DNA of 64,000 nucleotides, from assembly GCF_000716445.1 (NCBI RefSeq), contig NZ_JNWK01000015.1, forward strand, positions 62,001 through 126,000, given 5' to 3'. The position numbers were made by a program, and so were the translations under genes. Below are positions 46,635 to 54,512 of this stretch, piece after piece. The DNA is from Streptomyces wedmorensis (GTDB lineage: Bacteria; Actinomycetota; Actinomycetes; Streptomycetales; Streptomycetaceae). A model generated the notes under the pieces. The model did no database searches, was not told the DNA's origin, and saw only the letters and a list, made by a program, of their open reading frames with translations. Within the stretch, counting starts at the first letter, position 1. Each line of letters starts with the position of its first letter.

Positions 46635-47777
46635 ATGCACAAGACCCTGATCGTAACCAACGACTTCCCGCCGCGTCCCGGCGGAATCCAGGCGTTCCTG
46701 CACAACATGGCGCTCCGCCTGGATCCCGACCGGGTCGTGGTCTACGCCTCCACCTGGAAGCGCAGCCGCGAAGGGATCGAGGCGACGGCCGCGTTCGACG
46801 CCGAGCAGCCTTTCACGGTCGTCCGGGATCGCACCACCATGCTGCTGCCGACCCCCCGGGTCACCGCCCGCGCCACCGCGCTGCTCCGCGAGCACGGCTG
46901 CACGTCCGTGTGGTTCGGCGCGGCCGCGCCGCTCGGTCTGATGGCCCCCGCGCTCCGCCGGGCGGGCGCACGGCGACTGGTCGCCACCACCCACGGCCAT
47001 GAGGCGGGATGGGCCCAGCTCCCCGCCTCCCGGCAGCTGCTGCGCCGCATCGGCGAGGGCACGGACACGATCACCTACCTCGGCGAGTACACCCGCTCCC
47101 GGATCGCGGGAGCCCTCACGCCCGCCGCCGCCGACCGGATGGTCCAGCTGCCGCCGGGTGTGGACGAGAAGACCTTCCATCCCGGTTCGGGCGGCGTGGA
47201 GGTCCGCGCCCGCCTCGGACTCAGCGACCGTCCCGTCGTCGTCTGCGTCTCCCGGCTCGTCCCGCGCAAGGGTCAGGACACCTTGATCAGGGCGATGCCC
47301 CGGATCCTCCGACGGGTCCCGGACGCGGTCCTCCTGATCGTCGGCGGCGGCCCGTACGAGAAGGACCTGCGCCGTCTCGCCGCCGAGACCGGCGTGGCCG
47401 GTTCCGTACGCTTCACCGGCGCCGTCCCCTGGTCGGAACTCCCCGCCCACTACGGGGCGGGCGACGTCTTCGCCATGCCCTGCCGGACCCGGCGCGGCGG
47501 CCTCGACGTCGAGGGCCTCGGCATCGTCTATCTGGAGGCCTCCGCCACCGGCCTGCCGGTCGTCGCCGGCGATTCCGGCGGCGCCCCGGACGCCGTCCTC
47601 GACGGCGAGACCGGCTGGGTCGTGCGCGGGGACGCCCCGGAGGACACCGCCGACCGCGTCACCACCCTGCTCCTCGACCCCGAGCTGCGCGCGCGCATGG
47701 GGGAGCGGGGGCGGGCCTGGGTCGAGGAGAAGTGGCGCTGGGACCTGCTGGCGGAGCGGCTCAGGGAGCTGCTGTAG
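46635..47777 (+). CDS. pimB: GT4 glycosyltransferase, PimB'-like (phosphatidylinositol mannoside synthesis)
   Basis: A 380-residue GT-B enzyme. The N-terminus has TLIVTNDFPPRPGGIQAFLH; the donor half has VCVSRLVPRKGQDTLIRAMP, LLIVGGGPYEKDLRRLA and, with the catalytic Glu, RGGLDVEGLGIVYLEASATG. This matches PimB', which adds the second mannose to phosphatidylinositol monomannoside. Gene order agrees: fadD15-like, SRPBCC, ArsA-like, DUF5304 and PlsC genes follow, as around Rv2188c in M. tuberculosis (recalled). A TACTGT hexamer ends 8 bases before the ATG (46635), so it may be leaderless. Its 3' end overlaps the convergent lipoprotein gene by 17 bases. The precise donor and acceptor in this organism are inferred. 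Confidence 0.88.
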   Translation: MHKTLIVTNDFPPRPGGIQAFLHNMALRLDPDRVVVYASTWKRSREGIEATAAFDAEQPFTVVRDRTTMLLPTPRVTARATALLREHGCTSVWFGAAAPLGLMAPALRRAGARRLVATTHGHEAGWAQLPASRQLLRRIGEGTDTITYLGEYTRSRIAGALTPAAADRMVQLPPGVDEKTFHPGSGGVEVRARLGLSDRPVVVCVSRLVPRKGQDTLIRAMPRILRRVPDAVLLIVGGGPYEKDLRRLAAETGVAGSVRFTGAVPWSELPAHYGAGDVFAMPCRTRRGGLDVEGLGIVYLEASATGLPVVAGDSGGAPDAVLDGETGWVVRGDAPEDTADRVTTLLLDPELRARMGERGRAWVEEKWRWDLLAERLRELL

Positions 47778-48297
47778 CGGACGGTTCGCGCGTCAGGACG
47801 TAGGTGCTGCCGGCGTCGGGGTCGCCGAAGAAGAAGAACAGGACGAGCCTGCGCTGCTCGTCGCGGTCCACGAAGAAGCGCCAGCTGTAGGTCGTGGGGG
47901 CGTCCCCGCCGTCCGGCGGGGGCGTCGTCGCGTCGGCGCGCTTGTCGACCTTCGTGCGGGTGGTGAGTTCCAGGCGCACGTCCTGGCCGTTCGCGTCGTC
48001 GGCGAGGGACCAGGTGCCGGTGCCGGAGAGCCGCCAGCCCTCGTCGAAGTCGAAGTCCCCGCCGTCGAGCCGGGTGACGGTCGCCGTGCCGTCCGGGCGC
48101 AGCGTCATCGCGGTGCCCTCGGTGGACTTCCACGTCCCGGCGACCTCGGCCGCTGTGGCGTCGTGGACGTCCGTGCCCTCGTAGTACTGGGCCGGTCCGG
48201 CGAGGCAGCCGGTCAGGGCGGCCAGCAGGGCCGCCACCGCCCCGTACCGGCGGAGCCCGCGGAGCGCGTTTCCCCTCGTGGTCTTCACGGTACGCAT
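47761..48297 (-). CDS. Hypothetical lipoprotein
   Basis: A 178-residue lipoprotein with signal peptide GAVAALLAALTGC (Cys about 31). The mature part has GTWKSTEGTAMTLRPDGTAT and SGTGTWSLADD, a beta-rich pattern like lipocalin-type lipoproteins. Acidic and aromatic residues are frequent (WRFFVDRDEQRRLVLFFFFG). No family function is known. Its 3' end overlaps the 3' end of the PimB'-like gene (47761-47777) convergently. Confidence 0.8.
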   Translation of the reverse strand: MRTVKTTRGNALRGLRRYGAVAALLAALTGCLAGPAQYYEGTDVHDATAAEVAGTWKSTEGTAMTLRPDGTATVTRLDGGDFDFDEGWRLSGTGTWSLADDANGQDVRLELTTRTKVDKRADATTPPPDGGDAPTTYSWRFFVDRDEQRRLVLFFFFGDPDAGSTYVLTREPSATAAP

Positions 48298-48311
48298 CCT
48301 GCCACCTGGAG

Positions 48312-48325
48312 TTGAACGCGTTCAA
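48312..48325. promoter_or_regulatory. 14-base perfect palindrome upstream of the lipoprotein gene
   Basis: TTGAACGCGTTCAA is 15 bases before the lipoprotein start at 48297 (minus strand). Perfect palindromes of this kind are typical of TetR-family operators. No such regulator gene is nearby. Confidence 0.45.
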
Positions 48326-48352
48326 GTCTGGGTGCCGGGCAGGGTGCGGAAA

Positions 48353-48394
48353 CGGCCGGAGGCCCGGAGTGATGTCGCCCCGGGCCTCCGGCCG
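48353..48394. terminator. Terminator of the fadD15-like gene
   Basis: A perfect 15-bp stem (48353-48367 / 48380-48394) with a 12-base loop, 20 bases past the stop on the minus strand. Confidence 0.75.
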
Positions 48395-48413
48395 TATGGT
48401 CCGCCTGCGGGCC

Positions 48414-50210
48414 TCAGCCCTGGTAGATCGCCTCGATCTCGTCCGCGAAGTCCTTCGCCACCACGTTCCGCTTCAGCTTCAGCGACGGCGTGATGTGACC
48501 CGCCTCCTCGGTGAACTGGGCAGGGAGGATACGGAACTTGCGGACCGACTCGGCCTTGGAGACCGCCGCGTTGCCGTCGTCGATCGCCCGCTGGACCTCC
48601 GCCACGAGCTCCGCGTCCTCGCGGAGCGAGGCCGCCGTCGAACCGGCCGGCTTGCCGTGGTCCGCGGCCCACCGGCCGAGGAACTCCTCGTCGATGGTGA
48701 CCAGCGCGCCCACGAACGGACGCCCGTCGCCGACCACCATGCACTCCGCGACCAGCGCGTGCGCCCGGATCCGGTCCTCGATGACCGCCGGAGCGACGTT
48801 CTTGCCGCCCGCCGTCACCAGGATCTCCTTCTTGCGGCCGGTGATCGCGAGGTAGCCGTCCTCGTCCAGCGTGCCGATGTCGCCGGTGTGGAACCAGCCG
48901 TCCGCGAGCGCCTCGGCCGTCGCCGTCTCGTTGTTCCAGTACCGCGTGAAGATGTGCTCGCCGTGCAGCAGCACCTCGCCGTCGTCGGCGATCCGCACCA
49001 CCGAGCCCGGCAGCGGCTGACCGACCGTGCCGATCTTCTGCCGGTCCCACGGGTTGAACGCGGTCGCCGCGCACGACTCCGTCAGGCCGTAGCCCTCCAG
49101 GACCGTGAAGCCGATGCCCCGGAAGAAGTGGCCGAGCCGCTCGCCGAGCGGCGCGCCGCCCGAGATGGCGTACTCGCCGCGCCCGCCGAGCACCGCCCGC
49201 AGCTTGCTGAAGACCAGCTTGTCGAAGACCTTGTGCTTCAGCTTGAGGCCGAAGGACGGGCCCTGCGGGGTGCCGATCGCCCGGCTGTACGCGATCGCCG
49301 TGTGCGCGGCCTTGTCGAAGATCTTGCCCTTGCCGTCGGCCTGGGCCTTCGCCCGCGCCGAGTTGTAGACCTTCTCGAAGACCCGCGGCACGCCCAGGAT
49401 CAGCGTCGGCCGGAACGAGGCCAGCTCGTCGGTCAGGTTCTTGATGTCCGGTACGCAGCCGAGGCGGATCGGCGCCATCACGGACGCGACCTCGACGAGC
49501 CGCCCGAAGACGTGCGCGGCCGGCAGGAACAGCAGCACCGAGCACTCGCCCGTACGGAAGAGGGGCTTGAGCCGCTCCACGATGTTGCCGCACTCGGCGA
49601 AGAAGGCCCGGTGGGACAGGACGCAGCCCTTGGGGCGGCCCGTCGTGCCCGAGGTGTAGACGATCGTCGCCGGGTCGTCGGCGTTCGCCGCCGACATGCG
49701 CGCGTCGAGCAGCTCGTCGGAGACGTCCGCGCCGGTCGCCGTCAGCCGCGCGACCGCGTCGTCCTCGATCTGCCAGACGTCCTTGAGCTCCGGAAGGTGC
49801 TCCCGTACGGACTCCACCGACGCCTGGTGCGCCGCGCTCTCGACGAGCGCCAGGGTCGCGCCCGAGTCGCCGAGGATCCACTGGATCTGCTCCGGCGAGC
49901 TCGTCTCGTACACCGGCACGGTGACCGCGCCCGCGCTCCAGATCGCGAAGTCGAGGAGGACCCACTCGTAGCGCGTGCGGGAGAGCAGCGCGACCCGGTC
50001 GCCCGGCTCCACGCCGGCGGCGATCAGGCCCTTGGCGGCGCCGCGGACCTCCGCGAGGAACTGGGTGGCGGTGACGTCGGTCCAGACGCCGTCGACCTTG
50101 CGCCCCATGACGGCGACGTCTGGGTGCTGGGAGGCGTTGCGGCGGATGAGATCCGTCAGGTTGCCGTCCGCGGGGACCTCGTACAGGGCCGGAAGGCTGA
50201 ACTCGCGCAA
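48414..50210 (-). CDS. Long-chain fatty-acid-CoA ligase, FadD15-like
   Basis: Activates long-chain fatty acids to acyl-CoA via acyl-adenylate. The 598-residue ANL enzyme has the P-loop IVYTSGTTGRPKGCVLSHRA, the A5 motif GYGLTESCAATAFN, A7 WFHTGDIGTLDEDGYL and A8 ITGRKKEILVTAGGKNVAPA; a C-terminal lysine is in TPSLKLKRNVVAKDF. The start TTG at 50210 is preceded by GAGGAG at ideal spacing. It is adjacent to the PimB'-like gene, as FadD15 is in mycobacteria. It is expressed divergently from the phosphoesterase gene. Confidence 0.94.
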   Translation of the reverse strand: MREFSLPALYEVPADGNLTDLIRRNASQHPDVAVMGRKVDGVWTDVTATQFLAEVRGAAKGLIAAGVEPGDRVALLSRTRYEWVLLDFAIWSAGAVTVPVYETSSPEQIQWILGDSGATLALVESAAHQASVESVREHLPELKDVWQIEDDAVARLTATGADVSDELLDARMSAANADDPATIVYTSGTTGRPKGCVLSHRAFFAECGNIVERLKPLFRTGECSVLLFLPAAHVFGRLVEVASVMAPIRLGCVPDIKNLTDELASFRPTLILGVPRVFEKVYNSARAKAQADGKGKIFDKAAHTAIAYSRAIGTPQGPSFGLKLKHKVFDKLVFSKLRAVLGGRGEYAISGGAPLGERLGHFFRGIGFTVLEGYGLTESCAATAFNPWDRQKIGTVGQPLPGSVVRIADDGEVLLHGEHIFTRYWNNETATAEALADGWFHTGDIGTLDEDGYLAITGRKKEILVTAGGKNVAPAVIEDRIRAHALVAECMVVGDGRPFVGALVTIDEEFLGRWAADHGKPAGSTAASLREDAELVAEVQRAIDDGNAAVSKAESVRKFRILPAQFTEEAGHITPSLKLKRNVVAKDFADEIEAIYQG

Positions 50211-50465
50211 GACTGCTGCTCCTCATCGGGCGCCGGCGCCACGGCTCTGTGTGATGCACCGGTGAAGTCCATGATCGGGCAGGTGCTCAGTGGGGGTGAG
50301 CACGACTGGACTGCCCGGACGTTACCCACCAGTACATGGTTCCCGATAGGGGGTCCCGGCCAGATGTTCCGTGCGTCACACATGCGTGACGGTGCTCTGC
50401 GCACAGTAATCCACTGGTTTCGCGACTCCCAAGTAACCGCAGGTGACACCCCCTAAGGTGGCCTC

Positions 50466-51233
50466 ATGCGAGTCCATGTGGTCAGTGACGTACACGGCAA
50501 CGCCGGAGACCTCGCCAAGGCGGGGGAGGGCGCCGACGCCCTGATATGCCTGGGGGACCTGGTCCTCTTCCTCGACTACGCCGATCACAGCCGAGGCATC
50601 TTCCCCGACCTCTTCGGCACCGAGAACGCCGACCGGCTGGTCGAGCTGCGCACCGCCCGCCGCTTCGACGAGGCCCGTGACCTGGGGCGCCGCCTCTGGG
50701 CCGGACTCGACGTCGACCGGGACACCGCCATCGAGGCAGCCGTGCGCCGCCAGTACGCCGAACTCTTCGCCGCCTTCCCCACCCCCACCTACGCCACCTA
50801 CGGCAACGTCGACATCCCCCGGCTCTGGCCCGACTTCGCCGGACCCGGCACGACCGTCCTCGACGGCGAGCGGATCGAGCTCGGCGGCCTCACCGTCGGC
50901 TTCGTCGGCGGCGGCCTGCGCACCCCCATGCGCACCCCGTACGAGATCTCCGACGAGGAGTACGCCGCGAAGGTAGAGGCGCTCGGCGACATCGACATCC
51001 TCTGCTCCCACATCCCGCCGGACGTGCCGGACCTGACGTACGACACCGTCGCCCGCCGCTTCGAGCGCGGCAGCCGGGCCCTGCTCGACGCGATCCGCCG
51101 CGTCAGGCCCCGCTACGCCCTCTTCGGCCACGTCCACCAGCCGCTCGCCCGCCGCATGCGGATCGGCTCGACCGAGTGCGTGAACGTCGGCCACTTCGCC
51201 TCGACCGGCAGACCCTTCGCGCTGGAGTGGTGA
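50466..51233 (+). CDS. Metallophosphoesterase
   Basis: A 255-residue calcineurin-like phosphoesterase. Motif order: MRVHVVSDVHGNAGDLAKAG (metal Asp-His), ICLGDLVLFLDYAD (GD), YATYGNVDIPRLW (GNxD), LCSHIPPDVPDL (H) and ALFGHVHQPLARR (GHVH). The substrate is unknown; the ligand residues are all present. TAAGGT at 50454 ends 6 bases before the ATG, so the mRNA may be leaderless. Confidence 0.92.
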   Translation: MRVHVVSDVHGNAGDLAKAGEGADALICLGDLVLFLDYADHSRGIFPDLFGTENADRLVELRTARRFDEARDLGRRLWAGLDVDRDTAIEAAVRRQYAELFAAFPTPTYATYGNVDIPRLWPDFAGPGTTVLDGERIELGGLTVGFVGGGLRTPMRTPYEISDEEYAAKVEALGDIDILCSHIPPDVPDLTYDTVARRFERGSRALLDAIRRVRPRYALFGHVHQPLARRMRIGSTECVNVGHFASTGRPFALEW

Positions 51234-51322
51234 CGGGGCCGCAGTCGCGGCGCGATAGCCTGCCGTAGGCACGTCTGTGCCCTTTCACTTCCGCCGGAAC
51301 ACACCGTGGAGGAGCCACCGCG

Positions 51323-51763
51323 ATGGCCGAACACACCAGCTCGAGCATCACCATCGAGGCGGCGCCGGCCGACGTCATGGGTGTGATCGCCGACTTCGCC
51401 CGCTACCCCGAGTGGACCGGCGAGGTGAAGGAGGCCGAGGTCCTGGAGACCGACGCCTCCGGCCGCGCCGAGAAGGTCCGGCTCCTCCTCGACGCCGGCG
51501 CGATCAAGGACGACCACACCCTCGCCTACACCTGGACCGGCGCCAACGAGGTCAGCTGGACCCTGGTCAAGTCCCAGATGCTCCGCTCCCTCGACGGGTC
51601 CTACCGCCTGGCCCCGCTCGCCGGCGACCGCACCGAGGTCACCTACCAGCTCACGGTCGACGTCAAGATCCCCATGCTCGGCATGATCAAGCGCAAGGCC
51701 GAGAAGGTCATCATCGACCGCGCCCTCGCCGGCCTCAAGCAGCGCGTCGAATCCCGCGCGTGA
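51323..51763 (+). CDS. SRPBCC (START-like) family protein
   Basis: A 146-residue helix-grip protein beginning MAEHTSSSITIEAAPADVMG. The pattern VIADFARYPEWTGEVKEAEV and VSWTLVKSQMLRSLDGSYRL is that of the coenzyme Q-binding/polyketide cyclase-like SRPBCC family; it probably binds a hydrophobic ligand. ATG at 51323 follows GGAGG (13 bases upstream). In mycobacteria a homologue (Rv2185c, recalled) sits beside the ArsA-like gene as here. No specific ligand is known. Confidence 0.9.
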   Translation: MAEHTSSSITIEAAPADVMGVIADFARYPEWTGEVKEAEVLETDASGRAEKVRLLLDAGAIKDDHTLAYTWTGANEVSWTLVKSQMLRSLDGSYRLAPLAGDRTEVTYQLTVDVKIPMLGMIKRKAEKVIIDRALAGLKQRVESRA

Positions 51764-51793
51764 CCCCCGGAGGGCGCAGGTAACGTCCTCCGC

Positions 51794-52924
51794 ATGCGGA
51801 TCATCCTTGTCACAGGTGTCGGGGGCGCGGGGCGGAGCACCGTGGCGGGTGCGACGGCCGTCGCGGAGGCGCGCGGCGGAAAGCGGGTGGTGCTCGTCTC
51901 CGAGGAGCGCGATCCGCTGAGGGGCGGGGACGGGCCGAGGGTGCTGCGGCCGGAGCCCGCCGCGGACTTCCGGCGGGAGTTCCTCGGGTTCCAGGCGAGG
52001 GCGGGCACCGCGCTGGACCTGCTCGGGGCCGCGCCGTTCGAGGACGCCGAGCTGACGGAGCTGCCGGGAAGCCGGCAGTTCGCGCTGCTCAGGGCCTTGC
52101 GCGAGGTGGCGCGAGGGGACGAGGACGTCGCCGTCGTCGACCTGCCGCCGCTGCCGGAGGCGCTCGCCGTGCTCGCCCTGCCCGAGCAGCTCCGCCGCTA
52201 CCTGCGCCGACTGCTGCCGCCCGAGCGGCAGGCCGCGCGCGCCCTGCGCCCGATGCTGGCGCAGCTCGCCGGGGTCCCGATGCCCGCGCAGTGGCTGTAC
52301 GAGACGACCGCGCGGTGGGAGGCGGAACTTGCCGCCGTCCAGGCCGTCGTCGAGGCCCCCGAGACCACCGTCCGGCTCGTGCTCGAACCCGGCCCCGCCG
52401 CCGCCCCCGCCCTGCGCGCCGCCCGACTCGGGCTCGCGCTCCAGGGCCGCGCGCTGGAGGCGGTCGTCGCCAACCGGCTGCTGCCCGCCGACTCCGAGGA
52501 CCCCTGGCTCGCCGGACTCACCGCCGAGCAGCACCGGCACCTGGCGGAGCTCCGTACCGCCACCGACGTCCTGTACGAGCTCCCGCACCTCGGCCGGGAG
52601 CCGCGCGGAACAGAGGACCTCGCCCTGCTCGCGCCCGTACGGCCGGACGTCGCTCCCGGCCCCGTGCCGGAGTGGCCCGTCGAGGACCGGCGGGAGGAGG
52701 ACGGCGTCCTCGTCTGGCACATCGGCCTCCCGGGGGCCGTCAAGGACGAACTCTCGCTCGTCCGGCGCGGCGACGAACTGCTGCTGACCGTCGGCCCCTT
52801 CCGCCGCGCCGTCCCCCTGCCGGGCGCCCTGCGCCGCTGCACCGTCACCGGCGCGGGACTCGTCGAAGGCGACCTCCGGGTGCGCTTCACACCCGACCCG
52901 GGACTCTGGCCCCGCACGCCCTGA
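51794..52924 (+). CDS. ArsA-like ATPase homologue with degenerate P-loop and C-terminal HSP20-like domain
   Basis: A 376-residue protein with the fold of anion-transporting ATPase ArsA/Get3. The N-terminus MRIILVTGVGGAGRSTVAGA is the position of the deviant Walker A (GKGGVGKST); here both lysines are replaced (GVGGAGRST, residues 8-16, Val9 and Arg14). A C-terminal HSP20-like domain is visible (LPGAVKDELSLVRRGDELLL, FRRAVPLPGALRRCTV). ATP hydrolysis is therefore doubtful; it may be a structural or chaperone homologue. It has a possible -10 (TAACGT) 7 bases upstream of ATG 51794. Neighbours are SRPBCC and DUF5304 genes. Confidence 0.86.
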   Translation: MRIILVTGVGGAGRSTVAGATAVAEARGGKRVVLVSEERDPLRGGDGPRVLRPEPAADFRREFLGFQARAGTALDLLGAAPFEDAELTELPGSRQFALLRALREVARGDEDVAVVDLPPLPEALAVLALPEQLRRYLRRLLPPERQAARALRPMLAQLAGVPMPAQWLYETTARWEAELAAVQAVVEAPETTVRLVLEPGPAAAPALRAARLGLALQGRALEAVVANRLLPADSEDPWLAGLTAEQHRHLAELRTATDVLYELPHLGREPRGTEDLALLAPVRPDVAPGPVPEWPVEDRREEDGVLVWHIGLPGAVKDELSLVRRGDELLLTVGPFRRAVPLPGALRRCTVTGAGLVEGDLRVRFTPDPGLWPRTP

Positions 52925-52965
52925 GGCCGTGTACCGTCGAAGTACCAGCCAGTGAGGAGTACGCC

Positions 52966-53427
52966 ATGAGCGATTCGGACGCCTGGGCCAAGGCGTGCGC
53001 CGAGGACCTGGAGGCGGAGAAGGCCCGCCGGCGGGCGCAGCGCGGAGCGGAGCCCGGCTCGCCCGCGGAGGAGTTCCGCAAGCTCTTCGAAGCCGTCGCC
53101 GACAAGGTCTCCGGAGGCCTCGGCACCCCCCTCCTCGCGGGCCAGGCCGCGCAGACCGTACAGCAGCTCGTCAACCAGGCGAAGGCCGTCGTCGAGCCCG
53201 TCATCGAGCGCAACCCCCAGGTCTTCGACCACCTCGCCGCCGCCGGGAGCGAACTCCTCGCCGCCTACCGCTCCGCCGTCGAGGGCCACGAGAACCGCTG
53301 GACCCGCGGCGGGCCCGTGACCGAGGACGACCCGCGCCGGGACGCCGACGAGCCCCGCGGGGACACCGACGAGCCCCGCAAGGACGACGAAGGGCCCGGA
53401 ACCGGCCAGCACATCGACCTCGACTGA
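52966..53427 (+). CDS. DUF5304 family protein
   Basis: A 153-residue acidic protein starting MSDSDAWAKACAEDLEAEKA. A helical, amphipathic middle part (EEFRKLFEAVADKVSGGLGT; QTVQQLVNQAKAVVEPVIER) is followed by a disordered Asp/Arg/Pro/Glu-rich tail. It resembles the small protein that follows the ArsA-like gene in actinobacteria (DUF5304). The ATG at 52966 follows GAGGAG. It lies 42 bases downstream of the ArsA-like gene, so it is probably cotranscribed. Function unknown. Confidence 0.85.
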   Translation: MSDSDAWAKACAEDLEAEKARRRAQRGAEPGSPAEEFRKLFEAVADKVSGGLGTPLLAGQAAQTVQQLVNQAKAVVEPVIERNPQVFDHLAAAGSELLAAYRSAVEGHENRWTRGGPVTEDDPRRDADEPRGDTDEPRKDDEGPGTGQHIDLD

Positions 53428-53493
53428 TCAGTAGCCTCCTCGCCCTCGGGTACGGTGGGCCTTAGCGGGGCTCGACCGAAAACTGAGGGACAC

Positions 53494-54435
53494 ATGGGAC
53501 TCACCATCGGCGTCGACATCGGCGGCACGAAGATCGCGGCCGGCGTGGTCGACGAGGACGGCAAGATCCTCGACACGCACAAGGTGCCCACCCCGCCGAC
53601 CCCCGACGGGATCGTCGACGCGATCAGCGCGGCCGTCTCCGAGGCCGGCAGGGGCCACTCGATCGAGGCCGTCGGCATCGGTGCCGCGGGCTACGTCGAC
53701 GACAAGCGTGCCACCGTCCTCTTCGCGCCGAACATCGACTGGCGGCACGAACCGCTCAAGGACAAGGTCGAGCAGCGGGTCGGCCTGCCCGTCGTCGTCG
53801 AGAACGACGCCAACGCGGCGGCCTGGGGCGAGTACCGGTTCGGCGCCGGCCAGGGCCACGAGGACGTCATCTGCATCACCCTCGGCACCGGCCTCGGCGG
53901 CGGCATCATCATCGGCAACAAGCTGCGCCGCGGACGCTTCGGCGTAGCGGCCGAATTCGGCCACATCCGGGTCGTCCCGGACGGCCTGCTGTGCGGCTGC
54001 GGCAGCCAGGGCTGCTGGGAGCAGTACGCCTCCGGCCGCGCGCTCGTCCGGTACGCCCGGCAGCGCGCCAACGCCACCCCGGAGCGGGCGGCGATCCTGC
54101 TCGGCCTCGGCGACGGCACTCCGGAAGGCATCGAGGGCAAGCACGTCAGCGAGGCCGCCCGCGCCGGCGACCCGGTCGCCGTCGACTCCTTCCGCGAACT
54201 GGCCCGCTGGGCGGGCGCCGGACTCGCCGACCTGGCCTCGCTCTTCGACCCCTCGGCGTTCATCGTCGGCGGCGGCGTCTCGGACGAGGGCGACCTCGTC
54301 CTCGACCCGATCCGCAAGTCCTTCCGGCGCTGGCTGATCGGCGGCCAGTGGCGCCCGCACGCCCAGGTCCTCGCCGCCCAGCTCGGCAACAAGGCCGGCC
54401 TCGTCGGCGCCGCGGACCTGGCCCGCCAGGGCTGA
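53494..54435 (+). CDS. glkA: ROK-family glucokinase
   Basis: Phosphorylates glucose to glucose 6-phosphate; in Streptomyces coelicolor GlkA also mediates glucose repression. The 313 residues have MGLTIGVDIGGTKIAAGVVD (ATP site), VVVENDANAAAWGEYRFGAG (catalytic Asp), VICITLGTGLGGGIIIG, and the ROK zinc motif CGCGSQGCWEQYASG with the preceding His (EFGHIRVV). ATG 53494 follows GAGGGA. The 66-base gap after the DUF5304 gene allows a separate promoter. The gene ends at the 54453-54500 hairpin. Confidence 0.95.
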   Translation: MGLTIGVDIGGTKIAAGVVDEDGKILDTHKVPTPPTPDGIVDAISAAVSEAGRGHSIEAVGIGAAGYVDDKRATVLFAPNIDWRHEPLKDKVEQRVGLPVVVENDANAAAWGEYRFGAGQGHEDVICITLGTGLGGGIIIGNKLRRGRFGVAAEFGHIRVVPDGLLCGCGSQGCWEQYASGRALVRYARQRANATPERAAILLGLGDGTPEGIEGKHVSEAARAGDPVAVDSFRELARWAGAGLADLASLFDPSAFIVGGGVSDEGDLVLDPIRKSFRRWLIGGQWRPHAQVLAAQLGNKAGLVGAADLARQG

Positions 54436-54452
54436 CCTCCGCGCACAGGCAC

Positions 54453-54500
54453 ACGCCGACCGCCCGCCGCGTCCCCACGGACCCGGCGGGCGGTCGGCGT
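54453..54500. terminator. Terminator of glkA, abutting the next promoter
   Basis: A perfect 17-bp stem (54453-54469 / 54484-54500) with a 14-base loop. The last base of the right arm is the T of the candidate -10 element TATGGT (54500-54505). Confidence 0.8.
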
Positions 54501-54505
54501 ATGGT
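54500..54505 (+). promoter_or_regulatory. -10 element of a probably leaderless promoter
   Basis: TATGGT ends 7 bases before the ATG at 54513. No clear -35 was identified, and the glkA terminator arm overlaps. Confidence 0.45.
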
Positions 54506-54512
54506 GCCCGAC

